Assembly (NCBI GenBank): GCA_021604525.1
Contig: BQJD01000010.1
Span: forward strand, 1 to 64,000
Reading direction: 5' to 3'
DNA length: 64,000 nt
From: a marine bacterium B5-7
GTDB lineage: Bacteria > Pseudomonadota > Gammaproteobacteria > Arenicellales > CAJQKF01
Shown here: piece after piece, positions 9,253-19,600 of the stretch
Numbering within the stretch: the first letter of the stretch is position 1
Layout: every line of letters starts with the position of its first letter
Program-made: the position numbers and the translations under genes
Notes under the pieces: generated by a model
What the model was told of the DNA's origin: nothing
Seen by the model: the letters and a program-made list of their open reading frames with translations, nothing else
Databases searched by the model: none

Positions 9253-10107
9253 TTACTCAGAACTATCCTTCAGTGCTTCCGGGAAAAAGGTTTTGTAGTA
9301 CCAATCGTATTGATTAAACAAATCCTGGCGGATACGTTGTGGCACTTCGTGATGACTCATCGGTCGAATACTTGAATGGGTTTTATGCGGATACTTGAAG
9401 CGATAATGACTATCGCTCTCATTCGGGTTCACAGTAAGATTTTGTGGATTAAATGCAAAAGCTTCAAGCCCGAGCCATTCGGCAATTTCCATCATCACAT
9501 CGATCGGACGAACGACCAGACGCTCATATTTTACATAGAGTATGTGTTTTTTTACTTCTTCTGGTATCTCCTCAAGCGCGGCTCGAACACCGGTCAGGCA
9601 GCGTGCCACCAATCCGGATCCGTTGAAGTACTGGCAGGCGCGGCCATAGCGAGTATGTCCGGCGACCCCATCTTCGGTGTCGAGAAGAATGGTTTTTTGA
9701 TGCTGCGCTTCAAGTGAGCCATAGAGTTGGCACAGCTCGCGTATACAGACGATCATTTTAAAATCGCCGTCGATCTGGTGAAGCGTCTCAATCAGGTTTA
9801 ACCAGGCACGATTTTTATCGACCACCCATTGCTTGTCTGTCTCAGCAAACCAGCCATTGATGAACCCGATAAGACCATTGCGGATTCTGCGATAGACAAG
9901 ATCGAACTCATTATCAAGCTGCGATAAAAGAAAACTGTCATTTGACAGGTTACGACGGATCGTGTCGACGGTATGCGCCAATGGCGACGAGTGGCCCAGG
10001 CTGTAAACACCCGGATGGTGACCGAATAGCTGGCACATGAGCGTGCTACCCGACCGTGGCAGGCCGGCGATGTAAATGATGTTCTTGTCCATTATTTGGT
10101 TGTGCAC
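9253..10107 (-). CDS. Sulfotransferase family protein
   Basis: 284 residues. The 5'-phosphosulfate binding loop of PAPS-dependent sulfotransferases is evident near the N-terminus (IYIAGLPRSGSTLMCQLF), and later stretches (KMIVCIREL, ILYVKYERLV) match the 3'-phosphate-binding region and the usual YE(R/D)L motif. Such enzymes transfer sulfate to carbohydrate or protein hydroxyl groups. It is the last of three minus-strand genes; the other two are TPR-glycosyltransferases, which makes a glycan or glycoprotein acceptor plausible (inference). Confidence 0.85.
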   Translation of the reverse strand: MHNQIMDKNIIYIAGLPRSGSTLMCQLFGHHPGVYSLGHSSPLAHTVDTIRRNLSNDSFLLSQLDNEFDLVYRRIRNGLIGFINGWFAETDKQWVVDKNRAWLNLIETLHQIDGDFKMIVCIRELCQLYGSLEAQHQKTILLDTEDGVAGHTRYGRACQYFNGSGLVARCLTGVRAALEEIPEEVKKHILYVKYERLVVRPIDVMMEIAEWLGLEAFAFNPQNLTVNPNESDSHYRFKYPHKTHSSIRPMSHHEVPQRIRQDLFNQYDWYYKTFFPEALKDSSE

Positions 10108-10250
10108 TCGCGCTGTGTCGAAAAGTTAGCTGTTGATTAAACTATTCGGAAATTTCAAATTACTGGTTGTGCCCTGAAGGTACCGTGGCAACTTTATAAC
10201 CCCTTTGTAATCCCCCTGTAGAGCAGATCGAGAATTATTTGTTGTTTTTG

Positions 10251-11759
10251 TTATTCGCAATGATGGTGTTTCAGTAACTGGATGACTTCCTCGACCACAT
10301 CATTCCAATGCTCCGGCCTTGTCTGTCTCACCAATAGCATCGAATCGTACCAGATACAGCGATCACCTTCGTCAAGGTAGCGCCAGTCGGCATTGAATTT
10401 AAGCAAGACGATGCAGGGCTTGCCCAATCCACCTGCAAGATGAGCGACCGATGTATCGGTGGTCACTATTACATCGAGGGAATCCATCAGCGCGGCCGTG
10501 GCGTCCAGGCTGACAAGCATCGACGAGATATCGGTGAGCAAGGCATTTCCCGAATGATCTCGTACAGCCGGCATACGCGATAGATGCAGACTTATAAAAT
10601 GAGTCGAATCAGCCAACTCATCAAACACCGGTTCAAACAGCTTGAATGGAACACTCTTCTGGTAGCCCATCAAGCCGGTGGCCAGATTGGCGGTCAAGTT
10701 AAGGCCTACACGAAGCGGATGTGCAGCATCACCGACAGGTTTCCAGTCACGTGTACTTTCGGCATCAAGAAGACGATCTTTGAATATTGATGATTGTTCG
10801 CTGTCTGCCTTCAGATAGGTCGTACCATGAAAATCACTCGGATGTCTGCGCCGCCATCTGGCGAGTGAGCCGATAGGGCATTGATAATCGATTTTATGGT
10901 CACGGCACCACCCTGGATCATGGGGGTTCTTTTCCCATGCGGCAACCGATTCAGGGCTTCTATCGTGAATGATCACAGTCGCATCGCCAAACGATCGTTC
11001 GAAGAGATCAGCCAATGTCGGCGAGGCGGCAACAATGACATTGCTGCCTTCCTCGATAATCTCCGGAATTATCGATGCGAACATGATTTCGTCGCCTAAT
11101 CCTTGCTCGCCGTGAACGAGCAGGGTCTTGCCGGTAAGATCCTCGCCCTGCCAGCGGGTATGCGTAAATGGAAATGATGCGGTGCCCCAGCCAAATGCGT
11201 CGTGTCGTGCGTCGTAACCACGCCAGCCATCTTCAAATCGACCGCTAGCCAATTGTCGCATGGCGTACAGCCATTGTGTCATGGGGTCTTCAGGGGCAAG
11301 CTTTAATGCGGCCTGATAATGTGTTTCCGCTGCGTCAAATTCACGCAAATTATCCAGCGACTCGGCCGCCAGAAGGTGTGCTGCCAGATGATCGGGATGA
11401 TGCAGAAGAATGTCACTGGCACGGTCGGCTGCACGCCTGTACCGACCCGTTGCCTTGAAAAAGCGCCCGGCCAGCAACAGGGTGTGCACATCGTCTGATC
11501 GAAGTACGACGAGTCGCTCAAGGGATGACAGTGCGGACTCGACCCACACGGGCCAGATAATTTGTTCTTTTTCGCCGAAAGCTGGTGGTCTGCGGCTCTC
11601 ATCGAATAGCAACGCCGATTGTTCGCATGCCTGTGCCAGCCAGAAGTTGTTGCTCGCATCATGGGAGGCGGCTGATTCGAGCAGGGCAATACCCAGGATA
11701 CGACGACCAGCATTACAGTGCGCGATGCCGGCGTGTCCAATGGCATGTGGGTGGGTCAT
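10251..11759 (-). CDS. TPR-containing glycosyltransferase, GT9-like (second of pair)
   Basis: The ATG at 11759 is preferred; the TTG at 11852 in the track would overlap the upstream gene by 46 bases. The 502-residue protein has N-terminal TPR helices (HYQAALKLAPEDP) and a C-terminal heptosyltransferase-like GT-B domain, with GKTLLVHGEQGLGDEIMFAS opening the domain and TDTSVAHLAGGLGKPC forming the nucleotide-sugar region. It is a clear paralogue of the neighbouring gene. Family-level function is sugar transfer; donor and acceptor are unknown. The context, divergent from a giant surface adhesin, suggests protein or surface-glycan modification. Confidence 0.82.
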   Translation of the reverse strand: MTHPHAIGHAGIAHCNAGRRILGIALLESAASHDASNNFWLAQACEQSALLFDESRRPPAFGEKEQIIWPVWVESALSSLERLVVLRSDDVHTLLLAGRFFKATGRYRRAADRASDILLHHPDHLAAHLLAAESLDNLREFDAAETHYQAALKLAPEDPMTQWLYAMRQLASGRFEDGWRGYDARHDAFGWGTASFPFTHTRWQGEDLTGKTLLVHGEQGLGDEIMFASIIPEIIEEGSNVIVAASPTLADLFERSFGDATVIIHDRSPESVAAWEKNPHDPGWCRDHKIDYQCPIGSLARWRRRHPSDFHGTTYLKADSEQSSIFKDRLLDAESTRDWKPVGDAAHPLRVGLNLTANLATGLMGYQKSVPFKLFEPVFDELADSTHFISLHLSRMPAVRDHSGNALLTDISSMLVSLDATAALMDSLDVIVTTDTSVAHLAGGLGKPCIVLLKFNADWRYLDEGDRCIWYDSMLLVRQTRPEHWNDVVEEVIQLLKHHHCE

Positions 11760-11806
11760 TGTCTGTGATGAATCACTGGTGCTCAATTCGGGGTAGTCAC
11801 AATACG

Positions 11807-13369
11807 TTATCTGGCCGGTAGGGAATCGGCTGAATCGTCTTCGACCCCGCAATCTGTCAACAACAATATGTCGGCACGAACCGCTTCAAGCACGCTGCGC
11901 CAATCACCCTGACGGGATTGTCGAAACAATCGTACCGAGTCATACCAGGGAGTGGTGTCGCTATAGCGGCCCCAGCGCCAGTCTGCTGAAGTCATGAGTA
12001 ATGCCCGGCATGGCACGCTGAGTGCACCGGCAAGATGGGCAACGGATGTGTCAACGGAGATGACCAGATCCAGATTGGCGATCAAGGCAGCAGTATCGGT
12101 AAAGTCGTTCAGGTAATCCTGAAAATCGATGATGCCGAGCCCCGGCGCTTCGGCTGCCTCGGCACCGTTATCGCGATTCTGCAGACTGATGAAACGGACA
12201 CCTTCGCATTCAGCCAGTATCTGTAGCTCAGTGGCGGGTATGCTTTTACGTGCTGCCCGGCGCGCTCCCCAATCGACTTCACGGGCTGGATTGCTGCCCC
12301 ACATCAGACCTACTTTGAACTCGTTTTCAGAACCCGGCGCAAGTCGTTCAAGCAATCTGGCGAAACGACTTTTCTCACGCTGATTAAAGGCTAAATATCC
12401 CGCCGAGCTTTTTTTGAAGTCTTCGCTGGTATTTCTTCGATAGTGGCACAAACTGCCAATCGGAACGGCGAAATCGATCTGCCCAGCTTTGGACAGGTCC
12501 GCCGGTTGGGTATGGACTGCATGGGGTAGCACCTGGCATTGCGGAAAGGATTCTGCAAACAATCGTGCCAATGGCGCTCGACAGGCGATGATGATTCGAT
12601 CTGCCTCCCCAACAAGTTCCGGTATGACTGACGCGAACATGATTTCATCGCCCAATCCCTGTTCGCCGTGTATTAGCAAAGTCTTGCCGGCCAGCGATTC
12701 CCCCTGCCAGCGCGGCAGCGTATATGGATGGGCAGTGACCGAGGTTTTCACCGAAGCTTCGAAGCGGTGCTCGTAGTGCTCGAATCCGTCCGCATACTCC
12801 CCGATTTCAAGCAGGAAAAGGGCGTATTCCCAATGGGTGAGTGCGGTAAACGTAGTGTTACCGTCAAGTGCTTTGTCGAAGGCATCCCTGGCCTCATCGT
12901 TGCGATGCAGATGGGCGTAACACACCGCCAGCCGGTGATATAAATCCGGATAGATCGCGTCTTCACTCAAAATACCTTCAAAACATTCGGCTGCCAGGGA
13001 AAAATGATCGGAAACGCGAAGCAGTTCGCCGTAGTTCCACAGGGCATCGGTATGCCGGGGTCGGATACGAAGGCAATCGGCGTAGCGCAGCATGGCGCGT
13101 GCATCATCCCCCGTGCGTTGATAGGTGACTGCCAGGTTGTAGCAGATTTGCGGGTCATCCGGCGCTATTCGCCAAGCATGCTCAAGTACCGCCTGGGCTT
13201 GAACTTCGTTCTGTTGATTGGATAGCGACAGAGCCAGTATTTCCAGCACTCTTGGATTATCCGGTTCGCTCTGAAGCAGGTTGTTGCAGAGTTCCACGAC
13301 ACGGGCAAACCGTTTTTGCATGAACAGCGCGCGCAGGACATCGAGACCTTCGGAAGGATTATTTTGCAT
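11807..13369 (-). CDS. TPR-containing glycosyltransferase, GT9-like (first of pair)
   Basis: 520 residues. The first 230 form about six TPR units (e.g. ARAMLRYADCLRIRPRHTDALW), then a GT-B domain with GKTLLIHGEQGLGDEIMFAS and VDTSVAHLAGALSVPC, as in GT9 ADP-heptosyltransferases. It is the promoter-proximal gene of the minus-strand set and shares its 300-base upstream region with the autotransporter gene that reads the other way. The TPR part could recognise a polypeptide acceptor, as in other TPR-fused glycosyltransferases, but that is inference. Confidence 0.83.
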   Translation of the reverse strand: MQNNPSEGLDVLRALFMQKRFARVVELCNNLLQSEPDNPRVLEILALSLSNQQNEVQAQAVLEHAWRIAPDDPQICYNLAVTYQRTGDDARAMLRYADCLRIRPRHTDALWNYGELLRVSDHFSLAAECFEGILSEDAIYPDLYHRLAVCYAHLHRNDEARDAFDKALDGNTTFTALTHWEYALFLLEIGEYADGFEHYEHRFEASVKTSVTAHPYTLPRWQGESLAGKTLLIHGEQGLGDEIMFASVIPELVGEADRIIIACRAPLARLFAESFPQCQVLPHAVHTQPADLSKAGQIDFAVPIGSLCHYRRNTSEDFKKSSAGYLAFNQREKSRFARLLERLAPGSENEFKVGLMWGSNPAREVDWGARRAARKSIPATELQILAECEGVRFISLQNRDNGAEAAEAPGLGIIDFQDYLNDFTDTAALIANLDLVISVDTSVAHLAGALSVPCRALLMTSADWRWGRYSDTTPWYDSVRLFRQSRQGDWRSVLEAVRADILLLTDCGVEDDSADSLPAR

Positions 13370-13669
13370 AGGGGATAAGGCTGTTTTTTATCGGATGATT
13401 CTATACAACATTTACCGCATTCGGGTGACGCTTGACACAACAAGTGCCCTGGTGGTCGGCAAGTGCGCTGGATATACACAAATTCATTATGATTTAAAGG
13501 TGGGGCAAGAACGATAAAAGGTTGTTTATGCTTGATTTTTGATGTTAAATAGTTACACGAGGCGTGTTGGAGGACCTCGTATGCGTCATCTTGCATTTGG
13601 TGGCCTGAAATCTAATCGAACTCGATTTCGCGGATTTACCCGGACTGCCGGTCGTGAAGGAGTTAAGGA
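13370..13669. promoter_or_regulatory. Divergent intergenic region, glycosyltransferase / autotransporter
   Basis: 300 bases with no credible gene. It must hold the promoters for both the minus-strand glycosyltransferase set and the autotransporter. A weak sigma-70-like pair for the + strand is TTGTTT (13522) with TTAAAT (13545) at a 17-base spacing. The autotransporter ATG is preceded by GAAGGAG at about seven bases. No clear operator-like palindrome was seen. Confidence 0.35.
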
Positions 13670-16600
13670 ATGACAATGAAAAAACAATCACCTCACCTTC
13701 CTGCGATTAACGCCACAACTCGTTTGAAAGCAAGCAACCAGACATTGCCTCTCTTTCGACACACTGTGTTGGCGAGTTCAATCACGCTTCTGTATAGCTC
13801 AGTTCTTTATGGCGCAAATTTTGTCGATAACGGTGGCGTAGGCGGCCCTGTTGCTGGCGATAATAATGTCATGACCGGCCAGTCCTCTGGTCAATTTCTC
13901 TCCGGTAGCAATAATGTTGTCACCGGTGTGTTGGCTGGTCAGAGTCTGTCCGGAAACAACAACATCGCCACTGGATCACTCGCCGGCCAGAGTTTGAGCG
14001 GCCAATTCAATCAAGCATCCGGGTTTTATGCAGGTCAACGTCTGAGTGGTAACAACAACGAAGTAACCGGCCAATATGCGGGTCAAAATCTGATCGGAAA
14101 CAATAATATTGCCGAAGGCAGTAGCGCCGGTCGCAATCTTACCGGCAGTAATAATCAAGTCTCCGGATTGCAGGCCGGTTATAGATTAATCGGTGGGTAC
14201 AATCAGGCCAATGGTGCCTTCGCTGGTCAGAGCTTAAACGGTAACAACAATCAGGTCAGTGGCAATCGTGCTGGCCAGTTCATTATCGGTGACGACAATA
14301 TCGCAGTCGGCGATCGGGCGGGCCAGAGTTTAAGCGGCAATTGGAATCAGGTTTCTGGTCGTTACGCCGGCTTGTCATTAAGTGGTAACGACAATCAGGC
14401 ATTTGGTCGACGAGCAGGATATCGGCTGTCGGGCAGCCGTAACAGTCTCAATGGGGCATTTGCAGGTGCAAGTCTATCCGGAAGCGACAACATAGTTAGT
14501 GGAGTTGGCGCTGGTCAGGTATTGAGTGGCCAACATAATCAGGTTTCCGGGTACTTTGCGGGTGAGTACTTGAGCGGTAATGACAACCTGGCGACCGGTC
14601 GATATGCGGGCCGAAGCTTAAGCGGCAACAACAATCAGGTTTCCGGTGTGCGGGCAGGCCAAAATTTAAATGGCGATGACAATGTGGCCATGGGTACTCG
14701 TGCCGGTTACGCCGCACAGGGAAACAATAATGACCTCTCCGGTACTGCTGCCGGGTACAGCATGGTGGGTAGCTACAATGTAGCTTCCGGTACGTTCGCA
14801 GGCGCATACATGTCTGGCAGCTTTAATTCAGCTACCGGTGCGGGCGCAGGCTTCGCCATGTCCGGTTACGCGAATACCGCATCGGGTGTCGGTGCGGGCG
14901 CATTCCTGGAAGGTGACGCGAATTCGGTAAATGGTGCTTTTGCCGGAACCTACATGAGCGGCTATGGCAATACTGCCAGCGGTGCCGGTGCCGGTTTCGC
15001 CATGTCAGGCTATTACAATACAGCATCCGGTTTTGGTGCTGGTGCTTACATGTCGGGCGACTACAACACGGCAAGTGGCTATCGGGCCGGTGCCTACATG
15101 AGCGGCTACAGTAATGTTGCCTCGGGCTATCGTGCAGGTTATTCGCTGACCGGTTATGAAAATGTCGCCATCGGTGCAGAAGCCGGTGCTTACCTGTCTG
15201 GTGACGACAATGTGGCGATTGGCGATGAAGCTGGTGAATCTCTCAGTGGCTATAGTAATGTTGCAATAGGCGAGGAAGCTGGGCAACACCTTAACGGTAA
15301 TAACAATGTTGTAAGCGGACACGACGCCGGCGAATCGCTGACCGGCGACAATAATGTTGTTTCGGGCTTATATGCGGGTGAATCACTAAGCGGCGACAAC
15401 AACAATGCGTCAGGCTACCAGGCGGGTCAACGTTTGAGTGGTGAAGATAACAACGTCAGCGGTCGTAATGCCGGCCGGAATCTGCTGGGCGATGACAATG
15501 TAGCCAATGGAACGCGCTCGGGTCAAAACCTGGAGGGCGACTTTAACGTTCTGAACGGCACACGTTCCGGTGAGAATCTGATAGGTGACCAGAATATTGT
15601 TAGCGGTCGCAGAGCAGGTGAATATCTTTCCGGTAACGATAACTCGGTCAGCGGTACCCGTTCAGGACAGTATTTGTCCGGTGACAACAATATTGCCTCC
15701 GGCGCTGATTCCGGGCGGTACCTTTCCGGAACCCAGAATATCGCCACCGGTACCGGTGCAGGCGAGAACCTGACCGGCACGCGTAATGTCGCCATCGGTG
15801 GTTACGCACTACAGAATGTATCCGGCGACTATAACGTCGGCATTGGCTATCAGGCTGGTCAAAACCTGGGCAGCAGCGGCAATGCGTTGCTGGGCGACCA
15901 GGCCGGCCAGTACATGACCGGCGACTACAATGTTGCCACCGGCCGCCGCGCCGGCCAGTTCCTGTCTGGTGACTACAACACCGTCAGCGGTTATCGGTCC
16001 GGTCAAAGCCTAAGCGGGGATCGCAATGTCGCTACCGGTTATGACGCCGGCCGGTATCTGAGTGGTAATGAAAATACCGTGAGCGGACGCCGGGCTGGAA
16101 TGTCGCTGACAGGCAACCGCAATGTTGCAACCGGTGTCAGGGCAGGCGTTTCCCTTTCCGGTAATGTTAATGTCGCCATCGGCGAGAATGCCGGTTACGA
16201 GTTGTCCGGTAACGATAATTTTGTTGGCGGTGGAGACGCCGGCCGGTATCTGAGTGGCAACAATAACGTAGCAATCGGCGAAGATGCCGGGCGCAACCTG
16301 GTAGGCAACCATAACACTGCGATGGGAGAAGATGCCGGTCGGGACATGACCGGAAATCACAATCAGGTCATGGGTTATCGCGCGGGCAACCAGCTCTCCG
16401 GTGACAACAATCTTGTCAGTGGCAACCGGGCGGGCCTCAGTCTGTCCGGTAATGATAATCAGGTGTCGGGCAGGAACGCGGGCTACAGCCTGTCAGGTAA
16501 TAACAATATCGCCACTGGTGATACAGCCGGATACAACCTTACCGGTGATTACAATCTCGTTACGGGTCGTAATGCGGGTAGAAATCTCTTGGGTGAAGAT

Positions 16601-19600
16601 AATGTCGTCTCCGGCCGGAATGCCGGCAGGGATCTCAGCGGTGATGATAATTTCGTCTCCGGCCGGGATGCGGGTCGCCGATTGACAGGCAACAGAAACA
16701 TCATCATAGGTGAAGATGCCGGTCGGGACATGACCGGAAGCAGCAACCTGGCGCAAGGGTTCAACGCGGGTCAGGATTTATCCGGCGATAACAATATCGT
16801 GTCTGGTGAAAATGCCGGCCAAAACCTGTCCGGCAATGAAAATATAGTATCGGGTATAGGCGCCGGTCAGTCGCTCTCAGGTTTTCAGAATGTCGCTACC
16901 GGCTCGCGTGCCGGTGCCATATTGACAGGTAATAACAATGTCGCCATCGGTCGTGATGCCGGTTACCTTCTGTCGGGCAACGATAATATGGTGTCAGGCT
17001 CCAATGCCGGCCGCAACCTCAGCGGTAATTCCAATATCGCTTCGGGCGATAATGCCGGCAACAGGCTGTCCGGCGATAACAACATTGCCTCGGGTACCCG
17101 CGCCGGTTTCAGACTTACCGGTGATGACAACCAGGTATCCGGCCGGTATGCCGGAGAATCACTGACGGGTGACGACAATATTGCCAGTGGCCGATATGCG
17201 GGGCAGAACCTGTCCGGGGCTGATAATCTGGTTAATGGCCGGCGTGCCGGTTTAAATCTCACAGGAAGCAATAACCTTGTGAGTGGCGTGAATGCCGGTC
17301 AAAATTTATTCGGCGATGATAACGTGGCGACAGGCCGACGAGCGGGTCGTAACCTGACCGGTGGTAATAACCTGGTTAGCGGTGCGAATGCTGGCGGGTA
17401 TTTGACCGGCGACGATAACATTGCCACGGGACGTCGGTCAGGCCAGTACTTGTCTGGTAACTATAATTCGGTCAGCGGTTTCCGTTCAGGACAATACTTG
17501 TCAGGCGATGACAATATCGCCTCTGGTCGCGATTCCGGACGAAACCTTTCCGGAACCCAGAATATCGCAACCGGTACCGGTGCAGGCGAGAACCTGACTG
17601 GCACGCGTAATATCGCCATCGGCGGTTACGCGCTACAGAATGTATCCGGCAACTATAACGTCGCCATCGGCTATCAGTCTGGTCAGAACCTCGGTAGCAG
17701 CGGCAATGCCTTGCTGGGCGATCAGGCTGGCCAGTATATGACCGGTGACTACAACGTCGCCATCGGCCGACGTGCCGGACAGTTTTTATCCGGTAACTAC
17801 AACTCGGTCAGCGGCTACCGGTCGGGACAGTACCTATCCGGCGAAAACAATACGGCTTCCGGGTATCAGTCAGCCCGGTATTTAAGTGGCAATAGTAATG
17901 TCGCATCCGGTTTTAACGCGGGATACAACCTGACCGGCGACGACAATATCGCGACCGGGCAGAATGCCGGTCGAAATCTCAACGGTGACAACAATGCAGT
18001 GACAGGCCAGAACGCCGGTCGAAATCTCAGCGGCGATAACAATGTTGCATCGGGTCAGTCAGCTGGTCGTAATCTGACCGGCGACAACAATGTTGCGTCA
18101 GGACAGAATGCCGGCCGAAATCTCAGCGGCGATAACAATATTGCGTCGGGCCAGTCTGCCGGTCGTAATCTCAGCGGCGACAATAACCTGGCGTTGGGAG
18201 AAAATGCCGGCCGAGATCTCTCCGGCAACAATAATCTGGTTAGCGGTTTAAATGCGGGCGAAAGCCTGACCGGTTCGGGTAACATTGCATCCGGTCAGTC
18301 CGCCGGACAAAACCTGTCAGGCTTCAACAACACCGCATTCGGTTCCTATGCCGGGCAGAATCTGTCTGGTAATGCCAATGATCTGCAAGGCTTCGGTGCC
18401 GGCCAGTATCTGTCGGGGTTCAATAACACGGCTTTCGGCTCTTATGCCGGTCGTAACCTGTCCGGGAACGCCAATGATCTGCAGGGATTCAGTGCAGGCA
18501 GCAATCTGTCCGGGTTTAATAACACGGCGTTTGGTTCGTATGCCGGCCAAAACCTGACGGGCAATGCCAATAACGTAACCGGTTTCAATGCAGGTCAAAA
18601 TCTTTCCGGTTATAACAATATTGCCAACGGCTCATGGGCTGGCCAGAATTTATCAGGCAACTTCAATCAGGCAAGTGGCTATGGCGCAGGTCAATATTTG
18701 TCCGGTAATTACAATATTGCCGATGGTCGACTCGCGGGTCGGAATCTTTCGGGCTATAACAATATTGCGTCGGGCCAATACGCGGGGCAAAACCTGTCGG
18801 GTAACAGCAATTTTGTCAGCGGTTACCGCGCCGGTCAGTATTTGACGGGTAACGTCAATGTCGCAACGGGCGCACTCGCAGGCGCCAATATCAGCGGCGA
18901 CGCCAATACCGTGAGCGGCCATGTGGCCGGTTATTCCATGCAGGGATCCTACAACACCGCTACGGGCGTCGGTGCAGGCAGCTATCTGAGTGGTTATGGT
19001 AACGTTGCCTCGGGCGTACGCGCTGGATATTCCCTGCAAGGTGATGACAACGTTGTGTCGGGAACACGTTCCGGTGCTTACCTGAGCGGTTACGGCAATG
19101 TCGCTTCCGGCACTGATGCCGGTTATTCCATGACCGGCTATGAAAATGTCGCCATCGGGGCAGAAGCCGGTGCTTCCCTGTCCGGTGACGATAATGTGGC
19201 GATTGGCGATGAAGCTGGCGAATCTCTCAGCGGCTATAGCAATGTTGCAATTGGCGAGGAAGCAGGACAATCACTCCTCGGCAACAATAATGTAGTTCAG
19301 GGTCACGATGCCGGTGAATCATTGAGTGGCAATGCCAACATTGTGTCTGGTCGAAGTGCCGGTAAATCCTTGAGCGGTAGCTACAACACCGTAGCCGGAT
19401 ATCAGGCTGGTCAACGATTAAGCGGAAGCGACAACATTGCAACGGGTCGTCGGGCTGGCAGGGATTTGACCGGATACGATAATGTGGTCAGCGGCAGAAA
19501 CGCCGGTGACAGCATGGTTGGTAACGACAATCTGGCCAATGGACGGCGTGCGGGTGAGAATCTGGTCGGTGATGACAATACCTTAAGTGGTGTACGTGCA

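Noticed and set aside
18653-19270. 205-residue minus-strand ORF and similar ORFs in the repeat array
   Set aside because: They are antisense shadows of the repeat-coding frame and show the mirrored repeat composition without start signals.
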